From: Botrytis cinerea B05.10
Lineage: Eukaryota; Ascomycota; Leotiomycetes; Helotiales; Sclerotiniaceae
Length of the DNA stretch: 64,000 nt
Direction of reading: 5' to 3'
Assembly (NCBI RefSeq): GCF_000143535.2
Contig: NC_037317.1
Span: 310,001 to 374,000 of the forward strand
Shown here: piece after piece, positions 55,053 through 64,000 of the stretch
Position numbering within the stretch: the stretch's first letter is position 1
How the letters are laid out: each line of letters starts with the position of its first letter
The notes under the pieces: model-generated
Databases searched by the model: none
What the model was told of the DNA's origin: nothing
What the model saw: only the letters and a program-made list of their open reading frames with translations
Translations under genes and position numbers: made by a program

Positions 55053-56127
55053 ATTGGGGATTGTAAATGGGAGGAAAGAAAGGTTGGGAGGGAAAGGGTA
55101 GAGGGTAATTGAATATGCATGTATTGAATTGAACATAGAATCGATATTCGATATTGGACTGAATTTGATAGCTTTGTGTGATTGTAGTTCTTTTTCTTGC
55201 TGTTTATTACGTCTTGGAAACTTGACCGCCCCTTCGTATGGATGGATATCTGGAGACTGCATCTTTGTAGCCCGAAGAGGGGATAGGGGAGAGGAAATCA
55301 AAGTACAACGAAATCTTTAATCAATGGCAGCCGAAATTTTGGTCTTTGGAGATGGTGTAGTAGTCTGGTTGAAATGAGGTTATGGGAGTGAGCAGTGAGC
55401 AGTGAGCAATACAATGACAACAAGATCGCAGATGAAATAGCAATGTCCGCGTATCCCCAAATCTTGCGTCTGAATGCAGATGTACTAATTCCGATCATGG
55501 AATTTACCTCGACAGACATGAACAAGCATGGGAACAGAAAATCATGTTGTTGGACCGCTACTTCGCTACCTGTGGTTTCCGCGATGATCAAGATCATGAT
55601 CATGATCAAGATAAACATCTTGCATGCCGTCTCCTCCCATAGACTTATTTATACCTTCCTTCCCTACTGTTGCCAAAAACGATCGTTGAGATGTTGAAGT
55701 CTTCCATCATTCCATCCATCCATTCAATCAATCGACACATCTGATGATGTAATACCACACTATACGACAAAAACTCAAGATTAAGCTAAACGACCTCGGG
55801 ATTGCAGGATATTTAAAACTAGACTTCCTATTGGTTCCACGACGATCTTATCGCAGAATCTGCAAATGGCCCCGGAAAATCGATGGTGTACTCCTTCAAA
55901 CCAAAACATTTTCTTTCATTCACCCAATCAGATCATTCGTAAATTCTCTTATTCCGTGATTTCAGTTGAGACATTGACCAAGTGATATCAACAACAATAT
56001 TTCCCTGGAATACTGCCATCTTCGAATTCTCGTCATTCATATTTATATATCATCCATCTCATCAACATTGTCGATGCGCTCAAACTACACTCAACCCAGA
56101 AGGACAAAGATATAATTCACAGCCATC
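55053..56127. other. Intergenic region
   Basis: Tandem spacer between the GH51 and PQ-loop genes, with small repeats GAGCAGT (55389-55408) and GATCATGATCA-like (55584-55610). No gene supported. Confidence 0.5.
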
Positions 56128-57450
56128 ATGATGTCGCTACTGGCCTTATCTCACGATTTATCCGTACAAGAAGCGTTATCGGGCATCTTTGGAAGTGTCA
56201 GCTTAGCAACTTGGATCTTTTTGCTGGTTCGTCACACCTCTGTATCCAGTTTTGAACTCGCCATGCCCAACCATAGTATGGGTGGTGTGTGGTATTGGGT
56301 CGTGAATCCTTATGTTGACGTGGTTCGATCATCCTAGGTACCACAACTTATTTTGAACTACCGGTCTCAGAGTGCCGATGGAGTATCATTGGCCTTCTTG
56401 ACGGTGTGGTTTATTGGCGATGTTACGAATCTTGCTGGTAAGTTGACCGATGCACTTGGGGGAGGGTCGCACCATCTGAGCGGTCATATCGTGGCCTTCA
56501 AACCGTGATTTTGATCTGGATGACTCTTCTTCCAACCTACCAACTTATCTACAAGATCTCATTCTTCAATTGTCACGTGCGTACATTAACTCGTCTTCAG
56601 GTGCAATCTGGGCCGATCTTGTCCCTACAGTAACTGTTCTGGCCATCTATTTCTGCATTGCGGACTTTGTACTTATCTCACAATGTTTATACTACAACAA
56701 AATCAACGCTCAGAAACGCCAAGAAGTGGAATCCAATGCCCCAACGGAAGAGGATCCTCTTATTGCTCGTCGACGAAGTAACAGCAATATTGGACTTCCA
56801 GGATCGCACAGGAGACGCTCCTCAGCGATGAGTGGAAGTCAACATCATGAAGATACCTTGACCAAGATTTTGGAAGAAGATGATTCACCAGATGCAAATG
56901 CTTGGGTGAAGAATATTGCTAGCATTTTATTGGTCATTGCTGCTGGAACAGCTGGGTGGGCTATTGCTTGGAGAAGTGGTGTCTGGACGCCTACACCAGA
57001 GAATGGAGGCGACGTTCCCAAGACGAATGACGTTGCTGTTGGAGCAGAGGTACTAGGATACTTCAGTGCGATTTGCTACCTCGGGTGAGTTGTTTCATAG
57101 GAAGAAAAAGTTAAGGATGAGTGCTAATTAGATTATCAAGTGCTCGAATTCCCCAAATATTGAAGAACTACAAGGAGAAGTCTTGTGACGGTATGCGCTC
57201 TGATTTTGCCCTCCCACAATACCGTCGACTAATAACCATAGGTCTCGCACTCCTTTTCTTCCTTCTCTCATTGATGGGAAACCTAACGTATGGTGCTGGC
57301 ATTCTCTTCCATTCATTGGAGAAAGAGTATCTCATCATCAACACCCCATGGCTTATCGGATCTTTGGGAACGATTGTTGAAGATGCAGTTATCTTCCTTC
57401 AATTTAGAATGTATGCGCCAAAGCCAAGTTCAACAGCTGCTGTTGAATAG
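56128..57450 (+). CDS. PQ-loop vacuolar basic amino acid transporter (Ypq/Rtc2, SWEET-like fold)
   Basis: Five exons, 56128-56226, 56338-56437, 56601-57084, 57141-57190 and 57242-57450, encode 313 residues; phases 0, 1, 2 and 1 agree. Seven transmembrane helices are expected, arranged as two triple-helix bundles. Each starts with a PQ motif: VPQLILNYRSQSADG in the first and RIPQILKNYKEKSCDG in the second, both created by splicing. Between them lies a Ser/Arg-rich cytoplasmic loop (LIARRRSNSNIGLPGSHRRR). The family (yeast Ypq1-3, human PQLC2) exports cationic amino acids from the vacuole or lysosome, so a vacuolar-membrane location is inferred. The first intron uses a weak GTTCGT donor and the second is long (163 nt), so those two borders are the least certain. 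The start could be either of two adjacent ATGs. Confidence 0.88.
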
Positions 57451-58123
57451 GCGAAGTATATGATGAACGAGTACAAATTGTATTTGGGGAGGGGGGGGGG
57501 GGGGGGGATCTCCTATTTATTTAGTATCGAACCTGTACAATAGACCACTACTGAGAGCAGAGGAAGGGCGTTTTTGAATTGGTATCTTTTCGACATGCAT
57601 GGGAGAGGAACTGGAAAGGTAGATTGAACTACGGAAGCTGAGCATTGGATATATTAATGATAATTAAAGTTTGAAAATGTTTGATATCTCTTTTACCAAC
57701 ATCGCCCCCTATCATTGTCATTTCATTTTATATCTAATAATGTTTCTCATCTCGTGTTTCTTCAATGCCAAGCGCCCTCATAACAGTAATAATAATAATA
57801 ACCCCGCCAAGCCATCCAATCTCTTCAACCCATCCTTTACGGCAAAGCGTAAAATCCCCCTTGGTACTGTACGATCTCAATCTCAATTAACTTTCTCATA
57901 CAATTTATCAACCGACCTCACTCACCTCATCATCTATTTTGCCATCGCAATTGCCACTCATTAAGTGTTTGAACTGTTCTTGAATTATCAGTCGATTTAA
58001 TTCGCAAGTCACTCTTTTATTTACTTTCTCTTTGCATTCACACGTAAACAAACAGCACACGCGCTTCCTCTTCATCTCCACACCCCACAGTCCTTTTAAC
58101 CTTAACCACAACCTTAAACTACA
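57451..58123. other. Intergenic region with a poly-G run
   Basis: Tandem spacer. It contains the G homopolymer listed separately and an AT/C-rich leader before the GH17 gene. No gene supported. Confidence 0.5.
57491..57507 (+). repeat. G17 homopolymer
   Basis: Seventeen consecutive G residues after TATTTGGGGA, just after the PQ-loop gene. Such runs are prone to length error in sequencing and may form quadruplex structure. Confidence 0.95.
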
Positions 58124-59229
58124 ATGCGCTCCTTCGCAACTCTCCTTCCGCTTGCTGGAGTTCTTTCCACTGCTACTGCAGCAGGTTCATTGGGATTTGC
58201 TCTCGGTGACAAGAAGACGGATGGCACATGTAAATTCACAGCCGATTATGAAGAGGATTTCGATACCATTTCCAAAGGCAGCACCGCTCGAATCGTGAGA
58301 GGATATGCAGCAAGCGATTGCGATACTGCGAAGGAAATCTTGCCGGCTGCTAAGGCAAAGGGCTTCAAGGTTGTTTTGGGTATTTGGTATGTTCATGAAA
58401 ACTGGATGTTCGGACGTGGGATGGACAGCTAATGATGTGAACAAGGCCCGATACCGATGAATCCTTCGCCGCAGATAAAGCAGCAGTAGTCAAGTATGCG
58501 CCTCAATACAGCGATCAGGTTTATGCCATTACGGTCGGTTCCGAATCTCTCTATCGTGGAAACTTCACTGGTGAAGAACTTCTCGACAAGATTAAGGATG
58601 TCAAGACGGCATTGAAGGGAGAGTTCAAGGTTGGAACGGCAGACAGTTGGAACAAATATATGGATGGTACAGCGGATGCCGTTATCAAGGGCGGAGCGGA
58701 TATCTTGTTGTGCAACGCTTTCAGTTATTGGCAGGGACAAGAATTGAAGAATGCAACCCATAATTTCTTTGATGATATTATGCAAGCTTTTGGTCACATC
58801 CAAGATGTTGCTGGATCTACTAGTGGTGGACCTGAACTCTGGGTTGGAGAGACTGGTAAGATAAAGATTTCCTCTGCTACTACTTTTGAGTTCACAGTAA
58901 ATGGAGTTATGTTGGGCATGATGCTTTCAACGCCTGAGTCTTATCTCCATTCTCACATCTTACGCATATGCTAACATGATCTCTACACAGGCTGGCCAAC
59001 AGCAGGCTCAAAGTACCAAAACGCCGTCCCAGGTGTATCAGCCGCACAAACATTCTGGAGTGAAGGAATCTGTGGCATCATGGATTGGGGTGTAAATGTT
59101 TTCTCCTTCGAGGCATTCGATGAGCCATGGAAGCCAGTCTCTACCGGTGCAGACGGATCCGTCGCGGATGAAACTCACTGGGGAGTCTGGAACAGTGACC
59201 GAAGCAGCAAATACTCATTGAGTTGCTAG
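58124..59229 (+). CDS. Secreted glycoside hydrolase family 17 (beta-1,3-glucanase/glucanosyltransferase)
   Basis: Three exons, 58124-58386, 58446-58855 and 58991-59229, encode 303 residues; junction phases 2 and 1 agree and both junctions restore conserved motifs. A signal peptide (MRSFATLLPLAGVLSTATAA) leads into GSLGFALGDKKTDGTC. The barrel segments include TARIVRGYAASDCDTAKEIL, LGIWPDTDESF (across intron 1), and AITVGSESLYRGN, containing the acid/base Glu. The nucleophile Glu is in WVGETGWPTAG, assembled across intron 2. The end has FEAFDEPWKP and THWGVWNSDRSSKYSL, the usual GH17 C-terminus. Family members such as yeast Bgl2 and Scw4 remodel cell-wall beta-1,3-glucan; there is no Ser/Thr-rich linker or GPI tail here, so it is probably soluble or loosely wall-bound. 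Confidence 0.93.
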
Positions 59230-61385
59230 ATTCGGAGCTACGAGATTGTCGCCTGTGTCGGGATCGAGAAAGGGGGAGATCTGTGGATGGTGTGGGGAAT
59301 CGTGCGCTCGCATATTGATGTTGAAGTGAGGGGAGAATAGGACTGTAAATTTGCGATTAGATTGTTAGCTTTGGATTTCGAGATACCATTTGTTTTATTT
59401 CTTCCCTCTCCACTCTATTGTCCTGCCATGCTGGCTTGGCAACGCCTCTTGTGCATCTCTGATCTCATCTGCTGCCCTAGGGGAATTTTCTCATGCAAGG
59501 GGCAGAGATTTATCTCCATGTTTGCGCATATTTTTGAATTGACCATGGAAACTTTCTTGACACTTGCCCCTCTCTCATTGCTTATATTCGTCTAAAGAAT
59601 GATTGTGAAAAATTGCATGGTGTGGCTCTTGAACCGAGACCAACCACGCATATGGCGTACTTTTTGCGGGTCGGACCGTTAATTGTAGTTGTTGGCTGTA
59701 GCTGTAGCTGTAGCTGTCCGTGAAAAGACCCTGAACTAATGGGATAGCTCCACGTTTTACATGATTACCCGGGAGAGATTGTAAGACTTCCGAGGTTGAT
59801 GGGTGAGATTTATTAGGAGGATGCTTATTTATTTATTTGTTTGTTTATTTCTTTTTGCGAGTATGGTATTGTGATGTTGTGATTAAATGATTGAAATATT
59901 CAATGATTCAAATATTCAATGATCCAAATATTCTGCCTCCACGGCAGTGGCTCCCGGAGGGCCAGCGGAGCGTCTTGCCTTTCATTCACCCTTTATATCG
60001 CTAATTGGTATAATAAGTTGTGTTGTCTTCTTCAGTCAATGTGTTGGCTCTAAGATATCCTAATCACCTCCCCCCTCCCCTTTCCTGCTTCAGGGACTTT
60101 GCAACATACTAAATCTTTTTTGAAGAACTATTTGATCGAGAGACTCAGCGCCGTACTTGCAATACCTAGGGGGGCAAGGGAGAGTATCGAATGTTTCTGT
60201 TTCGTGTGTGGTGTATGTATAACGCCTCGAGTAGCAATATATAGTCGGCATTCGAGGACTTGCTCATATCGAGATTAGGTGTGTTTGTCAAATAGGTACC
60301 TAGGTCGGCAGGTGAGATAAATAAGAATCATTTAATTTGACTCACGAGGCTCTGTCTGGCCATGGACTCTCGACGAATGTGCCGGATCCTTCGTAATGCG
60401 ATGTGGTTTATCCAGATCGTATCACGCCTCTTGCATGTTTCTTTCGCTGCTTGTTGGCTGCTGGATGGTAAATGTTCCATTTCCTTTCCCCTGTACGATG
60501 ATTCCTCTTGTATGTACGGTTGCTATCAATAAAAGCTGCCAGCAAGACATTCATTCCCCTTCGTGAACCCATTCCTGATTTCAGCATCTTGCTCTCCTTG
60601 CCATGGCATGGAAACCATAAGAGACCGAATTGAACACTCCTCTCTCGACTACAATACAAAGTCCCTTCCCGTCACCCTCTTCCCCCTTGCCCTCCTTGCC
60701 CGCGACTCGCAGTGCACCTTTACTACTTGATATCGTATCCTCCGTACTCAGTTCCCCCAGTTCCCCCAGTCCCCTGTCAGCCAACCAAGCAACCCCGAGG
60801 GACCCAGACGCTTTGCTCGCTCCGTCCCTTCATTCTTTAATTACCGAACGCGTCGCGACAGTTCTACGGTCAATGGTAAAATCATACCTGCCTACCTCCT
60901 ACGATGTCCTCTATCTGTACGGCAATGGACGCAGTGAAGCAGTGAAGTGAAGGTCGAGTCTGTATTTGCATTCAATTCACTCTTATCAGCCAACACACCC
61001 CAAGTGCCCAGCAACATCTAATAAAAGAGGTCCGAGTGAAGAAAGGCATCTCGAATAATAATTTAATAAGAGGCACCATAAGTTCCTTGATACTTGATAA
61101 TTGTTGATTTTCTTTTCCATTCCAAAGGAAGAAAGAGAGACAGTGACAGACGAATATAAAATCGTCTGCCCTGTTCTCGAAAACTTTTGGTGAGTTGTTC
61201 CTTTTTTTAATCCTTTTATTTTCTTCTTATTCCTGTTATCCGCCTGCATCCTCATTTCTCATTTCTCATTCCCTCATTCGGCAAAATACTGGAGATTTGA
61301 ATTTGAATTTCTATTCCCATTCCCATTCCCTCTTCCTATGACTCGATGAATTTTTATTAATCCGCTCATTTTCTTCCTTTCGCAG
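59230..61385. other. Long intergenic region
   Basis: 2.2 kb with short repeats at 59695-59715 (GTAGCT units) and 59823-59850 (TTTATTTG), a 16-nt tandem repeat and a GC-rich hairpin at 59889-59971, pyrimidine-rich stretches at 60060-60090 and 60650-60780, and the leader of the last gene (61190-61385, with a GTGAGT donor at 61192 that probably removes a leader intron ending at 61385). A plus frame at 60630-60950 lacks an ATG and has no family features. Confidence 0.5.
59889..59933. repeat. 16-nt AT-rich tandem repeat, 2.8 copies
   Basis: GATTGAAATATTCAAT, GATTCAAATATTCAAT and a partial GATCCAAATATTC in tandem at 59889-59904, 59905-59920 and 59921-59933, directly before the GC-rich hairpin at 59950-59971. 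Confidence 0.85.
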
Positions 61386-64000
61386 CCAATATTCAATCAT
61401 TGATTTCAACACCTCCTCGTACGACGGCAGCAGAGGCAGGATTCGAACTACAATATCCTGATCCATCGAAATCTCCTGCGTTGTCCACTACTTCAACTGC
61501 TGAGGGTGGAGGGTCGTCTCCTATTCTTCCACCTCTACCAGAACCAACCATCTACGGTCATACCATCGATCTTTTTGGAACGCCGCCCTCACGCCCGCCA
61601 TCAGAACCTCGAACAGATACGAGTGCCTTCTTTACAGCTAGTTGGGGATCTCCATATCAGCACCCAGTAGGATCTTCGGTTGGCAGCCGTTCACTCTATC
61701 GAAGTGCATATAGTGAAGCTTCAGAAGACTCGGAAGATCTGCCAATTCGTCATCTTGAGTTGCACACGCCGTTCTTGCGGCCTCCTCCAGCTTTCACAAG
61801 GTCTCAGACAGAACCGGATTTTGTGTCCCACGACGGTCTCATCAGCGCAGCCGTACTAGCCAACCGAGCACGACGTCCAGCACATCGACTGACCGAAGAT
61901 TGGATACGTCAACATACAGGAGGCGGATCAACGGAAAGGAACAACTGGCTCAGTGACGATCCTGGAGAAAGTGAGAACTCTTCATTGAGCGGATCAATCT
62001 CAGGGGGCGCAGCGAATTCTTCGGCTTTAGAATCCGATCCCAGAACTCCCACTTTACAAAGACATCATTCACAACCGAGTCAAGAACCAAGGTGGGATTT
62101 TGGAAGTGGTCATAGAAGGAAGGATACCGGGGAAACTTTGACACAAGCAGATATTGCCTCTTCAATACGCGACGAATCCTCCAACATGTCCGTCAGAAAT
62201 GAAAATGGGTTGCAGAGAACTTCGGCAAATCACACACCAGTAGACGAAAAGCCTCTTCCTCCTCCACCTTTAATGGCACAATGGGCAGCTAAAGCTTTGC
62301 CTAACCCGACGCCATCTCCCACTACCCCGCTAGCTCCACGATTAAAGAAGAAAGTCCCATGGAAGGGGAAAAATATCTTGGTTCTACTTCCTTGGGATGA
62401 AGATCGCGGCAAACGGGGAGGAGCACCAAAACCTATGACCCAGAAAGATGTGGTTGGCATGCTGAAAGATTGGGAGGAATTGGGTTATGATACCAGTGGA
62501 TTTAACCTTGGCTCTGATGACGGAGGCGAAGGAGGTCCTGGTCAGAGCCGAAATGGTTGGCCGCTCATGGCGGATGTAGATGTTGAGAGAGATCAGAGAA
62601 ACTTCAAAGTCAGTATTCCTGACAAGAGAGGTAAGATTGATGTTTTATTGGTCATTTTCTCGAAATTGAAAGGAAGAGGGTCAGATGCAGTGGAAAACCC
62701 CATCCCTTCGTACCAATCCGTGGCGTTCCCCCTTCCATTCCTCAATTGCTTATTTGAACTACGCGAGGTAATTCTGCGCCAAGTATAAAATAGGGAACAT
62801 GAATATTTATGTTGTCATTTTCATATCACTTTTAATAGTCAGGTACTAATGGACTGGATCAATGTAGAATGGGACGCTTATGTCGAAGAGTTGAAAGAAG
62901 CCAAATTACGAGCTTTAGGTGTTTCCTTGGGAGATGATGACCCGATCCCTATAATATCGCCAGCGATATCAACTTTGAGTCGTCGCACCTCGATGCAATA
63001 CCCACCACTGCCATTTTCACCTCCCATACCAACCTCGTCGGCAGCGAGTAGCCACATGGCTCATAATTCTAATCTTCCTTTCTCTCCTGCTTTGATGGCC
63101 GGCAATGGTTTATCTACGAGTCAAAGCTCCAATCAAGGCTCTATTCCATCTCCCGCTTCAATGCATGCGCACTTGCATGGAAAATTTGGTGGCATGAGAC
63201 ACAATTCGGTGTCGTTTGGAAATGCGGATCATCCTTTTGGATCACCTTTTCAATATCCACAACCGACCTCATCGCCAGGTGTTTGGTCTCCACAGCAAAT
63301 GCTATATCAGCATGGACATAGAAGTGGATCTCCTTCGATGCATAATTTGGGCTCGATTAGATCTCCCGCTTCACCTCTTTCTCAGGATGGTTACTTTCAA
63401 CAAGGCCCTGGTGATGCCATGTCACGACAAATTTTTATGCAAAATCAATTGCTGGCAAGTGCTCGTGCCCGTGCATCTCCAAGTCTCCAAGAAGTTCGTG
63501 AGAGTGAAGATGAGCAAACGGCGGAAGTGCCCATTCCAAGCAAGAGTCCTTCCAAGACACCAACATTGGAAGCCAAACCAAACATCAAGCATAATACGAG
63601 CGCAAGCTTACAGAGAGAGATTGATGACGCTGAATATCATCTCGAGGAACAGTTTCAAAGACAGCTTGACGGTGATGACTATAGTCCTCACTCGGATCAT
63701 GGGGAAATTGATAAACAATTTGAGAACAAACCTGTACCTCACGTGAGGAATACCTCAATTGTTGGTGGTGGGCTCGGATCCTCTCGATTTACAGTCGAAA
63801 CATCTGAAGAGGGACCTGTTCTTCATCACCCGCAACCTCACAGTCGTGGTCATTCCCTATCTCAACGCCCATTTCAGGATTCTGAGCAAGATACTTCAAG
63901 TGGTGAATCAAAGACGGCGTTGCGCAATATGAAGGATAATGCGAAATACGACTTGTCTGATGTTGAGACTAATCCGAGCAATATGGGTACACCGACTTTA
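61386..64000 (+). CDS. Large disordered conserved fungal protein, partial (3' end beyond window; first exon uncertain)
   Basis: At least two exons: 61386-62630, following a strong pyrimidine-CAG acceptor, and 62868-64000, which is open to the window edge. The second junction is phase 1 and gives DKR-E-WDAYVEELKEAKLR. No ATG occurs in frame before residue 260 or so, so a small upstream exon must supply the start. One weak candidate is the ATG at 60903, spliced at a GTACGG donor. The first exon encodes Ser/Pro-rich sequence (ILPPLPEPTIYGHTIDLFGT), then the conserved-looking core KKVPWKGKNILVLLPWDEDR and MTQKDVVGMLKDWEELGYDT. The second exon continues with RALGVSLGDDDPIPIIS and long Ser/Pro/Gln/His-rich stretches. 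The core looks like a short folded domain restricted to filamentous ascomycetes. I do not recognise a function. The intron between the two exons (237 nt) is longer than usual and may hide another small exon. Confidence 0.72.

Noticed and set aside
60630..60950. Plus-strand Ser/Pro-rich frame of about 106 codons
   Set aside because: It begins with TTG, has no ATG near its start, shows no family features and lies in a pyrimidine-rich leader or promoter region.
61192..62630. Start of the last gene at TTG 61400
   Set aside because: A CAG acceptor lies just upstream at 61385 and the frame needs one extra base, so the start must be in an upstream exon.

Overview
The window looks like nuclear chromosomal DNA of a filamentous ascomycete. 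Genes are separated by AT-rich spacers and carry short introns (about 47-163 nt) with GT-AG borders and CTAAC-like branch points. The predicted proteins look like those of Leotiomycetes; a Botrytis/Sclerotinia-type fungus is my best guess, from protein impression only. I rebuilt exon structures by hand from splice sites and reading phase, so many genes below extend beyond single open frames.

Layout. 1-6.5 kb: no convincing gene. 6.5-17.3 kb: NAD kinase (+), secreted aspartic protease (+), a DUF7053-type protein (-), a 2.6 kb gene-poor stretch and an HGT1-like hexose transporter (+). 17.3-21.9 kb: a very AT-rich block around a decayed coiled-coil gene whose four stops are all TAA or TAG. 21.9-36.7 kb: a dense housekeeping segment with a RING-like protein, ribosomal protein S29, an unknown 105-residue protein, TRAPP subunit Trs31, a PDR16-like Sec14 protein, DNA polymerase alpha subunit B, eIF2B delta, a small mitochondrial protein and the COMPASS subunit Shg1. 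37.2-41.0 kb: three adjacent broken genes (alpha/beta hydrolase, Baeyer-Villiger-type flavin monooxygenase, the C-terminus of a DHA2 drug transporter) and a possible relic of a Zn2Cys6 regulator. 42-51.5 kb: a protein tyrosine phosphatase, a membrane-anchored ubiquitin protease, the 60S assembly factor Alb1 and the splicing factor MFAP1. 52.8-59.2 kb: secreted GH51 arabinofuranosidase, a vacuolar PQ-loop transporter and secreted GH17 beta-1,3-glucanase. 61.4-64 kb: a large low-complexity protein that runs off the end.

Most genes are independently transcribed housekeeping units with no operon logic. The secreted protease, arabinofuranosidase, GH17 enzyme and hexose transporter fit a fungus that degrades plant or fungal wall material and takes up the sugars, but they are scattered. 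The most unusual region is 37.2-41.0 kb, which reads as the remains of a small secondary-metabolism or detoxification cluster. I found no intact novel system, no CRISPR array and no tRNA or rRNA gene.
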